A DNA stretch of 14,150 nucleotides from Bacteroidales bacterium UBA3382. GTDB lineage: Bacteria; Bacteroidota; Bacteroidia; Bacteroidales; UBA932. The notes under the pieces were generated by a model, which made no database searches, was not told the DNA's origin, and saw only the letters and a program-made list of their open reading frames with translations. The stretch is taken from contig DEPW01000107.1 in the NCBI GenBank assembly GCA_002358965.1, forward strand, positions 1-14,150, read 5' to 3'. Positions within the stretch are counted from its first letter, which is position 1. Each line of letters starts with the position of its first letter. A program made the translations under genes and the position numbers. Shown in pieces: positions 6,302 through 13,728 of this stretch.

Positions 6302-8067
6302 TTTTGAAAATCTACCTCTAACCTGAAAACATTGCCGCCTGCGGCAGTCGTGAATGACACTGACGCACCGATGCTCCTTGCACGGTCGGCCATGACGCTC
6401 AGGCCTATGCCCTTTTTCGCCCCTCTTTCCCGCACAGGAGGCTTGCCGTCATCCTCGACAGTCAGTACGAGTGTGCCGCCGCATAGGCTCATGGCTACAT
6501 CTATCTTGCCGGCGCCGGAATGTTTTACGATATTGCCCGTATGTTCCTGGAAAATCCTGTAAACTTCATGCGAGATGTCTCCCGGGACATCTTTCCAGTT
6601 TGCATTGCCTTCGATGGACGAAGTAAAGCCCGTCCTGACGGATTCGTTCAATCCCAGCCTTTCAGTATATGCCTTCAGTATCTCTTCTATGTCGGAAAAA
6701 TCGAATTGCGGAGGCATCATGTCGTGCGATATGCGGCGTACTTCGTCATGCAGATCTCCGATCATGGAAAGGACTGCGTCCTTACGGCTGCCGCCGTCCA
6801 TTGCCGACAGTTGCATGCCGATGCCTATCAGGCTGTTGCATACGCCGTCATGCAGTTCCTCAGCCACGCGGCCCCTTTCGTTTTCAAGCCCTTCGATGTA
6901 TGTACGCGCCAGCCGCAGCTCTTCCTCCTTCTTTCTGCGATGCCTTATGAATGCGATAGTCGACACCGCAACCATGAGTGCAGCCGTCAGAGCCAATGCG
7001 ATTATGATCCACATCTGCACTATTGCTTTAGTCCTCAAGGACTCCTCGGTCAGGCGCGCAATCTCCAATTCATTTTCGGCGGCGCCGTATTTGGCGGACC
7101 ATTCGGAGAGCTGGGCCGTGATTTGCTCGCCGTATCTGCTGTCAAGGACGGAATACGCCTTCTCATAGCAACTGACGACTGAGTCCAATCGTCCGAGAGC
7201 GGCATAGTTCCGTGCCATCGCCATGTAACCGGCATCCTCCTTTACTGAAGAATTGCTTCCTGATGCGGACAACAGTCTGCGGTAAATGCCGTTGCTTTCG
7301 GCATAACGGCCCATGCCGCTCAATACGGCAGCCTGGGTCTCGCGGAAACCGAGGACTTCGACTGAATTTTCAGGAAGTCCTTCAGCCATGCCGTCCGCGA
7401 GCGCAAGATATCTCTCTACCGAATCCCGTTCGCCGGCGATGTTGTACATCGAAGCCATTATTGTCATGACAGACAGCAGTTTGTCGGCATGTCCGCTTTC
7501 TTCGGCCACCGACAATGCAGTCCTGAGGGCGGCTCCGCTCTTCGAAAAATCGCCGTTGCGTGCATAGATCCCCCCGGCATTCGTGGCCGCGTATATTGCC
7601 ATGTCCGGGTCGTTGCCGAGCCTTGCGGCTTCGAGCGCCTTCCCGGCGTACAGCACCGACTCCTCGTCCCGTCCCATGAAACTGTACAGTATCGCCGTAC
7701 TCGTGAGCAGACGGGTCTTCTCGGATACCGCCTCCTGCGAATCCATGTCCTTGATGATTTCCCATGCCTCGTTGTAATAATGCAAAGCCGAATCCATCAT
7801 CGATTTGCGGCGGTAGCATATGCCTATCGACTGCAGCAGGCCGCTGTATGCCAGCGGGTCCTCTTCCGCGACGGAGCAGGATGCGGCTTCGCGGACGGCG
7901 GCCTTCCACAGCATGATGCTTCTGTCCATGTCACCTTCGTCGAAACTGGTTTCGGCGAGAGTGTCGAGACGGGATATTTTCCTGACGGCTTCATCCTCTC
8001 CGGTTTTCGCGTATGGGATTCCTGCCGACAGGAGTGAAAACAACATTATTGCCAGTATACGGTACAT
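6298..8067 (-). CDS. Sensor histidine kinase with periplasmic TPR domain (NarX/DesK-type core)
   Basis: A 589-residue membrane sensor. A signal peptide (MYRILAIMLFSLLSAGIPYA) is followed by a periplasmic region of about 325 residues built of helical TPR-like repeats (AYSGLLQSIGICYRRKSMMDSALHYYNEA at about 73-101 is a clear unit, and others follow to about 310). One membrane segment lies at about 350-374, ending in the basic stop RHRRKK. The cytoplasmic part has a HisKA_3 dimerisation helix with His406 in EELHDGVCNSLIGIG and an HATPase domain with N-box QEHTGNIVKHS (about 507-517) and GIGLSVMADRA (about 553-563). The usual DNGxG motif reads DDGKPP (539-544), so the nucleotide-binding loop is atypical. 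It overlaps the response regulator by 4 bases. The ligand is unknown; the TPR fold suggests a protein or peptide partner, which is inference. The start fits a promoter leader of about 25 nt. Confidence 0.92.
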   Translation of the reverse strand: MYRILAIMLFSLLSAGIPYAKTGEDEAVRKISRLDTLAETSFDEGDMDRSIMLWKAAVREAASCSVAEEDPLAYSGLLQSIGICYRRKSMMDSALHYYNEAWEIIKDMDSQEAVSEKTRLLTSTAILYSFMGRDEESVLYAGKALEAARLGNDPDMAIYAATNAGGIYARNGDFSKSGAALRTALSVAEESGHADKLLSVMTIMASMYNIAGERDSVERYLALADGMAEGLPENSVEVLGFRETQAAVLSGMGRYAESNGIYRRLLSASGSNSSVKEDAGYMAMARNYAALGRLDSVVSCYEKAYSVLDSRYGEQITAQLSEWSAKYGAAENELEIARLTEESLRTKAIVQMWIIIALALTAALMVAVSTIAFIRHRRKKEEELRLARTYIEGLENERGRVAEELHDGVCNSLIGIGMQLSAMDGGSRKDAVLSMIGDLHDEVRRISHDMMPPQFDFSDIEEILKAYTERLGLNESVRTGFTSSIEGNANWKDVPGDISHEVYRIFQEHTGNIVKHSGAGKIDVAMSLCGGTLVLTVEDDGKPPVRERGAKKGIGLSVMADRARSIGASVSFTTAAGGNVFRLEVDFQK

Positions 8068-8091
8068 AGGCGTAAAATATTAAACAGCTTC

Positions 8092-8147
8092 CAAGCACGC
8101 AAAGGTAGTAAAATCCCATGTATGTCGCTGTGGCGGAAAACCATGAA
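8092..8147 (-). promoter_or_regulatory. Promoter of the kinase-regulator operon with operator-like site
   Basis: On the minus strand, TACCTTTGC (8107 to 8099) is a perfect -7 box; no clear -33 box is seen, which suits an activator-dependent promoter. GGTTTTCCG (8142 to 8134) lies 28 nt upstream of CTTTGC. The wider site matches the 20-nt element before the lipoprotein gene at 14 of 20 positions, but its downstream arm is degenerate. Confidence 0.55.
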
Positions 8148-8168
8148 TGTTTGCCGATCACATAAATC

Positions 8169-8204
8169 TTGATAATTACAAGTATTTGGCTATCTTTGTC
8201 AGCA
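8169..8204 (+). promoter_or_regulatory. Promoter of the glycosyltransferase gene
   Basis: TTG at 8169-8171, a 19-nt spacer and TATCTTTG at 8191-8198 match the Bacteroidota consensus. The start is expected near 8204, about 17 nt before the ATG. The GGAAAACC site at 8135-8142 is centred about 66 nt upstream, so the two divergent promoters share it. Confidence 0.65.
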
Positions 8205-8220
8205 AAACAGTTCAGGCGAC

Positions 8221-9054
8221 ATGAAGAAGATATGTGCTATTACGATGGTCAGGGATGACGAGTTCTTCCTGCGAAAATGGATTTCATATTACGGCAGCCA
8301 GTTGGGGGAGGAAAATCTGTATGTACTCTTCGACGGCGAGGATCAGCGGATTCCGGATTTCTGCGGCAAGGCTAACACCATCATACACAAACGGGTGAAG
8401 GGCATGGTGGCGAAGGCCGACAAAGGACGCATAGACCTCATATCCGAAAAGGCCAGGGAGCTGATGAAGGACTATGATATAGTGATAGGCATGGATGTGG
8501 ACGAGTTCCTGGTCGTCGATCCTCTTAAAAACATGTCCCTTGCCCAATACCTCGGCAGCATCGACATAGGCACCACAGTCTCCGGGCTCGGCGTCGATGT
8601 CGGACAGCATCTTGACAAGGAGCAGCCGATAGACGCTTCACGGCCTTTCCTTGAGCAGAGACGCTACGGCTATCTGTATCCGCGTTATACCAAGACATCG
8701 GTCATCGGCAGGCCGGTGCAGTGGGGGGCCGGATTCCACCGCGTGCTCGGACACAACTATCACATAGACCCGAATCTTTACCTTTTCCATTTCGGGGGCT
8801 TCGATATGGCCATGCTTGAAGCAAAAATGAAAGATCAGGACCGTCTTGCCAACGGATGGTCGAGACACATGAAGAAGAGGGCCAGGACAATGTTGCTCAT
8901 TACCAAAAGGAAAGCCCGGAAGTGGGAGAGGACCGTACCTGTCGTAAGGGGCATGCAGCGCATCTTCAGGCCCATATTCGCATGGAACAAACCTACGGTG
9001 TTCGGCCTGCAATTCATCGTGGAGATTCCCGAGCGGTTCGGAAAAGTGCTATAG
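8221..9054 (+). CDS. Glycosyltransferase, family 2-like (small)
   Basis: A 277-residue cytoplasmic protein resembling the short GT-A glycosyltransferases annotated as family 2 in Bacteroidota. It starts MKKICAITMVRDDEFFLRKWISYYGSQLG, the nucleotide-sugar-binding beginning of this group, and has DVDEF at 92-96 as the metal-binding DxD motif. LGHNYHIDPNLYLFHFGGFD at about 179-198 may be the catalytic-side histidine region. The C-terminal part is basic (MKKRARTMLLITKRKARKW) and could lie against the membrane. It has no transmembrane segment. The donor and acceptor sugars cannot be told. The gene is alone on its strand, divergent from the kinase operon, and not in a visible polysaccharide cluster. 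Its stop codon overlaps that of the convergent MATE gene. Confidence 0.72.
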   Translation: MKKICAITMVRDDEFFLRKWISYYGSQLGEENLYVLFDGEDQRIPDFCGKANTIIHKRVKGMVAKADKGRIDLISEKARELMKDYDIVIGMDVDEFLVVDPLKNMSLAQYLGSIDIGTTVSGLGVDVGQHLDKEQPIDASRPFLEQRRYGYLYPRYTKTSVIGRPVQWGAGFHRVLGHNYHIDPNLYLFHFGGFDMAMLEAKMKDQDRLANGWSRHMKKRARTMLLITKRKARKWERTVPVVRGMQRIFRPIFAWNKPTVFGLQFIVEIPERFGKVL

Positions 9055-10386
9055 CCTCTTGCCCGCCCATCTTCCCTTTCGGATATAGGAATAACACAAT
9101 ATCCCTATCAGCAGGTAGTACACATGCTCTGTCGTCCAGCACAGCGAAACATCGAGGTGCAGGTGCAGCGTTACGAATGCGCTATATGCCAGATAGACAA
9201 TCAAAGTGCCAATTTCCAGGGCGAAGGCCTTGCGCGTATTGCCTGTCCCTGAAACCGCCTGGAACAATATGTTTCCCGGAACGGTGAAGATCAATGAAGT
9301 GCAAAACACCCAGACCGACGGTCCGACATCCCCATATACGGCCGGGATGTTGGTGTATATGCGTGCGAATGTTTCCGGGAAGGCCGAGAAGACAAGCGCA
9401 ATGGGGATTGCGAACATATAGCACATCAGGACGATTCTCCTGATTGCAGGCATGACTTCCATGCTGTTGCCGGCTCCTATCAGATTGCTGGTGACCGAGC
9501 TGCAGGTAGAGGCAAAAGCGCTTACTATCATGAATATCAGGCTGGACATGTTCCTGACTATGTTTGTGACCGCGAGCGCGTGCTCTCCGAGATGTTCGAT
9601 GAAAACGATGAAGGCGAACCATGTCGAAAACGATATGAAGTTCTGTATCATCGTCCAGAAAGACACTTTGAGTATGTTCCGCTGATCTTTCGCAGACGGC
9701 CTGTATACCCTGTCCAGCCCGTATTTGCGGCAATCGATCCGCGTCCTGGTATAAACGATGAAAAAAGCAAGTGACACCGCCTCTGCAAGTACCGAACCGA
9801 TAGCTGCTCCGGAAATTCCCAAAGCTGGAAATCCTAATTTTCCGAAAACCAGCACCCAGTTGAAAAACACATTCGATACGACCATGACAATCGAATTGAG
9901 TGTCAATGTCCTGGTCTGTGTCGTGCCTACGAAGAAAGCCCGGAACATTGCCGCGGCGAATGCGAACACAAGCCCGAAAATCCTGTAGTCGATGTAGTCC
10001 CTGGCCGCCTCGGCGACATCGGGGGACGAAACTGCAAGATTGATGAAAGTTTCCGAAAAACCGAGACAGATGCCCAGCATGGCAAGGGCTATCGCCAGGA
10101 TGATGTACAGGCCCTGGAAGAAGACATTGCCTATTTCGCGGTAATTGCCCTCTCCGTTGCGCCGCGCGATGATTATCTGCGCCCCGATGCTGAAACCGAA
10201 CCCCATCATGAATATCATCATGTAGAATACAGCGCCGATGGCGGACGCGCCCAATTCGATTTCGCCCACGCGGCCCATGAAGGCCGTATCGGTCATGCCG
10301 ATCAGCTGCTCCATCAGCAGGCTTATCATTATGGGATAGGCTATCTTCCAAATGTCTTTTCTCCTATATGTGACTTTTACCGCCAT
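9049..10386 (-). CDS. MATE family efflux transporter
   Basis: A 445-residue inner-membrane protein with about 12 hydrophobic segments in two halves. MATE proteins export cationic drugs or metabolites by Na+ or H+ antiport. The N-terminal signature is clear: IWKIAYPIMISLLMEQLIGMTDTAFMGRVGEIELGASAIG (read in two parts, about 12-31 and 32-51), with Asp33 in the first repeat. FNWVLVFGKLGFPALGISGAAIGSVLAEAVS (about 174-204) is another typical MATE stretch. The length is normal. The start at 10386 fits the family. The tricorn gene lies 84 nt upstream on the same strand, but a hairpin with a short U-tract sits between them, so MATE may be expressed by read-through. The substrate is unknown, and assignment to NorM or DinF type is not possible from sequence reading alone. 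Confidence 0.92.
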   Translation of the reverse strand: MAVKVTYRRKDIWKIAYPIMISLLMEQLIGMTDTAFMGRVGEIELGASAIGAVFYMMIFMMGFGFSIGAQIIIARRNGEGNYREIGNVFFQGLYIILAIALAMLGICLGFSETFINLAVSSPDVAEAARDYIDYRIFGLVFAFAAAMFRAFFVGTTQTRTLTLNSIVMVVSNVFFNWVLVFGKLGFPALGISGAAIGSVLAEAVSLAFFIVYTRTRIDCRKYGLDRVYRPSAKDQRNILKVSFWTMIQNFISFSTWFAFIVFIEHLGEHALAVTNIVRNMSSLIFMIVSAFASTCSSVTSNLIGAGNSMEVMPAIRRIVLMCYMFAIPIALVFSAFPETFARIYTNIPAVYGDVGPSVWVFCTSLIFTVPGNILFQAVSGTGNTRKAFALEIGTLIVYLAYSAFVTLHLHLDVSLCWTTEHVYYLLIGILCYSYIRKGRWAGKRL

Positions 10387-10397
10387 GTTTTTTTCAG

Positions 10398-10437
10398 AAA
10401 ACAGGGGAACAGTCCGTCAGGCCGGGCTGTTCCCTGT
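10398..10437 (-). terminator. Hairpin between tricorn-like gene and MATE gene (terminator or attenuator)
   Basis: On the minus strand, ACAGGGAACAG (10437 to 10427) pairs with CTGTTCCCCTGT (10412 to 10401) with one bulged C, followed by TTTT and then CT. The hairpin ends only about 11 nt before the MATE start codon, leaving no room for a promoter behind it. Confidence 0.65.
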
Positions 10438-10470
10438 GATTGAACAATATTACGATTACCGATAACTTGA

Positions 10471-13400
10471 TTATTCGGCCTTTGCAGCGTCGGCTTCCTT
10501 GAGCATTTCCCTGACAGCGGCTTCGATCTGCAGGTCGCGCCCTTCGGTCATGCTCTGCGGGTCGTTGTTTACCATTATGTCAGGATTGAGCTGTTTGTTT
10601 TCCTGATAATTGCCGTCGTTGTCCTTCATTCCGATCTGCGGGATGCCGAAAATGAGGGTAGGGTCTATCTGGCTTTCCCACCATACTGCCGTCATGGTTC
10701 CCGGAACAGGCATGCCTATGATCTTGCCTATGCCCAAAGCCCTGTATGCGAACGGGAAGCCATGTGCATCCGAATAGTTGCCTTCGCCTACGATCACGCA
10801 AGAAGGCTTGTACCACTTGTTAAGAGGTTCGGAACCGATATACTGTCCCCTCGGAGTCATGTCGGCATAGTGCTTTCCGTTAAGGAAGGTTGCGAGGTCG
10901 TCATGGAGCCAGCCACCACCGTTGAAACGGGTGTCTACTATGAGCGCCTCGCAGTTGCGGTATTTGCCGAGTGCTTTTGAGAAGACCTCCCTGAAGCTCG
11001 GACTGTCCATTCCCTGCACATGCACATAGCCTACGCGGCCGTTCGAAAGCGAGTCCACGAGATGTTCGCGCTGTCTTACCCAACGGTTGTAAAGCAGGGC
11101 GTTCTGAGTACCGTAAGTGATAGGTTTTACGACTTCTTCCCAAGTCTTGCCGCCCTTGCGGAGAGTGAGCACCACATTTTTCCCTGCCTTGTGGTTAAGG
11201 AAACGGAAGTAGTCTTCGCCGGCTTTGATGAGATTTCCGTCGATCTTCTCGATAACGACTCCCGGTTTGATCCTGGAATCGGAACTTACCATAGGGTTGT
11301 CTTCGAGCACTTCGGCTACCATGAGGCCGTCGCCTTCATAATCATTGTCGAAGAAAATGCCGAAAACCGCCGTTGCGTCACCGCCGCCGTATGCATAGTA
11401 CCTTGAGCCGGTGTGCGACGCATTGAGTTCGCCGAGGAGTTCGCTGAGCATTTCGGAAAAATCGAAGTTGTTGTTGATGTAAGGGAGGAATTTCGAATAC
11501 GCCTCTTTGTACATCGCCCAGTCTATTCCGTGGATATCCGGATCATAGAACTTGTCGACAACCTGCTGCCATGCATGGTTGAAGATGTATTCCCTTTCAA
11601 GTGCGGGACGGTAGTTGAATTCCGCCCTGATGCCTACCGGCTTCATCGAGCCGCTGTTCAGATCGAGCGAGTTTATGCGCCCGGATGAGAGTATGTATAC
11701 CTTGCTTCCGGTCTCATCGGTATCGAACATTCCGCTGTAAGCGTTGAGTTTCGCCACAAGCCGTACATTGCCTTCCTTCAGATCGCGTGTCCAAAGGTCG
11801 TATCCGCCTTCGAATGCCGCGAGATAATAGAGTTTCGAGCCGTCGCCGTTAAGGTAGCAGTCTCCGTATATCGCCGAGTTGATGGTAAGCCTTACCATCC
11901 TGTCTTCGATATTGTCGAAATCGTACTCGACCTCAGGAAGGTCTGTCTTGGTTGAGTCTCCGTCCTTCTTGTCTTCCTTCTTGCCTTTCTTGGATGCTTC
12001 CTGCATCATGGCATATACTTCGCCTTCTTCCTTGTCCCTCATGAACGAATCGTAGGACTCCTTATTGAAGAACATGATGTAGATGTCGATATGTGATCCC
12101 CAGCTTCCATGGCTGCGGTAGCCGTTTTTGTCCGTATACCAGAGTATTGCATTGCCATCCAGGACAAAATGCGCTCCGCTGTCGGAATAGCCGCTTTCGG
12201 TAAGGTTGTGCAGCTCTCCGCTGCCGTCAGCCTTTACGAGGCCGAGGTCGACATAGTTCCATCCGCCTTTCTCGAAGAAATTGACTGCGAACCATTTTCC
12301 GTCAGGTGACCACTGATACCACTGGTCGCCGTCGGAATACGAGTAATTGTAATTGCCGTCGAGGATCGTGCGCATCTTGCCGCTCTTGAGGTTGATGACC
12401 CTGAGCGTAGTCCTGGCTTCAAGGAAAGCCACTTCTTTTCCGTCAGGCGAGAACTGCGGCTGGAAACGGGCTACATTCCCTTCTGTCACAGGCTTTTCCT
12501 CTATCTCGGTGGCGTAAGTGAACATGGTCTCGTCTTTCTTGACGATTTCGGACATATAGACATTCCAGCAGCCGTTCCTTTCTGCAGAATATACTATGCT
12601 GCGGCCGTCAGGTGAGAAGTCGATATCGCGTTCCTGTTCAGGAGTATCGGTAATCCTTACCGTAGTGCCGTATTCGGTAGATGCCACATATACGTCGCCG
12701 CGCATTATGAAAGCTACTTCCTTGCCGCTCGGCGATACTGCCATGGAGGATACTCCTGCCGAACGGTATTGCACGATATAGTCCGGCTCGGCACTGTCGG
12801 AGCGTATCTCTATGGCGACTTTTGCAGGTTCGTCTCCCTCTTTGACGGTATATATCTCTCCATTGTAGAAGTAGGACATAGTCCCGTCATCGGCTACCGA
12901 AAGGAAGCGCACCGGATGGGTGTCGTGCTTGGTTATCTGGGTGTCCTTTCCGGTGGAAAGGACATGTTTCCAGATGTTGAACGAACCGCTTCTTTCGCTG
13001 AGATAGTAAAATTCGTCATCATTCCCCGGGACGAATGCGGCGTCCATGTCTTCACCGTTGAAATCCGATACTTTGGTGTGTGTTCCCGTTGCCGGTTCAT
13101 ACAGCCAAATGTCCCTGGTTACAGACGAAGTATGGTGCTTGCGCCAATTGTCTTCGTACCCCTTGAGATCCTGGTAAAGAAGTTTGTCTGCGGTCGAATT
13201 GAAGGATATGCTTTCCATGCATACCGATGAAAAGAGCTGATGCCTTCCTCCTGTCACAGGTATCGAATATACCTGCTGGAAACCGCCTTCGGGACTCTGG
13301 GAGAAATCCTTGTCCACCATGATGGATGTCTCTATGTACAGGGTCTGTCCGTCGTTGCTGAAAGCAAGCGGTTTCTCTGCCCTTGACCAATAGGTCAGCC

Positions 13401-13710
13401 TTTCGGGAGCGCCTCCTTCGGCAGATACAGTGTAGATGTCGAAATTGCCGTACCTGTCGGAAGCGAATGCTATGGTCTTTCCGTCCGGCGACCATACAGG
13501 CGCATAATCGTGCGCCCCGTTAGTAGTAAGCTGCTGCGCAGTACCGCCGTTTACGGAAACCTTGTAAATGTCCCCTTTGTACGAAAAGGCTATGCTTTTC
13601 CCGTCAGGGGAGATGGCAGGATAGCGTGTCCACAACGGACTTTCCTGCGCATTGGCGTTGAATGCAAACGCCGCAAGCATCGTTGCTAAAGTGATTTTTA
13701 AGAATCTCAT
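10471..13710 (-). CDS. Tricorn-like serine protease (S41 family), exported
   Basis: A large peptidase of 1079 residues, as in bacterial tricorn homologues. A signal peptide (MRFLKITLATMLAAFAFNANAQ, cut near residue 22) places it in the periplasm, unlike cytosolic archaeal tricorn. Two beta-propellers with PD40/TolB-like repeats follow; SPDG motifs are seen at about 34, 74, 364, 418 and 465, plus SPSG at about 323. A Lys/Asp/Glu-rich loop lies at about 570-590. A PDZ domain occupies about 790-880 (VIEKIDGNLI), then the S41 catalytic core. Candidate catalytic residues are His766 (NASHTG), Ser980 and Asp981 (NYSDAHGF) and Glu1037 (QENKQLNPDI). Their spacing (214 and 57) is very close to tricorn His746/Ser965/Glu1023 (219 and 58). 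RFNGGGWLHDD is also typical. It likely trims peptides. It starts 18 nt after rarA ends, so co-transcription is likely. Confidence 0.93.
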   Translation of the reverse strand: MRFLKITLATMLAAFAFNANAQESPLWTRYPAISPDGKSIAFSYKGDIYKVSVNGGTAQQLTTNGAHDYAPVWSPDGKTIAFASDRYGNFDIYTVSAEGGAPERLTYWSRAEKPLAFSNDGQTLYIETSIMVDKDFSQSPEGGFQQVYSIPVTGGRHQLFSSVCMESISFNSTADKLLYQDLKGYEDNWRKHHTSSVTRDIWLYEPATGTHTKVSDFNGEDMDAAFVPGNDDEFYYLSERSGSFNIWKHVLSTGKDTQITKHDTHPVRFLSVADDGTMSYFYNGEIYTVKEGDEPAKVAIEIRSDSAEPDYIVQYRSAGVSSMAVSPSGKEVAFIMRGDVYVASTEYGTTVRITDTPEQERDIDFSPDGRSIVYSAERNGCWNVYMSEIVKKDETMFTYATEIEEKPVTEGNVARFQPQFSPDGKEVAFLEARTTLRVINLKSGKMRTILDGNYNYSYSDGDQWYQWSPDGKWFAVNFFEKGGWNYVDLGLVKADGSGELHNLTESGYSDSGAHFVLDGNAILWYTDKNGYRSHGSWGSHIDIYIMFFNKESYDSFMRDKEEGEVYAMMQEASKKGKKEDKKDGDSTKTDLPEVEYDFDNIEDRMVRLTINSAIYGDCYLNGDGSKLYYLAAFEGGYDLWTRDLKEGNVRLVAKLNAYSGMFDTDETGSKVYILSSGRINSLDLNSGSMKPVGIRAEFNYRPALEREYIFNHAWQQVVDKFYDPDIHGIDWAMYKEAYSKFLPYINNNFDFSEMLSELLGELNASHTGSRYYAYGGGDATAVFGIFFDNDYEGDGLMVAEVLEDNPMVSSDSRIKPGVVIEKIDGNLIKAGEDYFRFLNHKAGKNVVLTLRKGGKTWEEVVKPITYGTQNALLYNRWVRQREHLVDSLSNGRVGYVHVQGMDSPSFREVFSKALGKYRNCEALIVDTRFNGGGWLHDDLATFLNGKHYADMTPRGQYIGSEPLNKWYKPSCVIVGEGNYSDAHGFPFAYRALGIGKIIGMPVPGTMTAVWWESQIDPTLIFGIPQIGMKDNDGNYQENKQLNPDIMVNNDPQSMTEGRDLQIEAAVREMLKEADAAKAE

Positions 13711-13728
13711 ATACTAAAAATTAAAAAA

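Noticed and set aside
6520..7182. Plus-strand open frames of about 200-220 codons opposite the histidine kinase
   Set aside because: They are antisense to a gene with recognisable domains and have Cys/His/Arg-rich, domain-free translations.
9182..10351. Long open frame (389 codons) on the minus strand in another frame across the MATE gene
   Set aside because: Its translation is rich in Arg, His, Gln and Ser without domains, and it lies wholly inside a clear MATE gene on the same strand.
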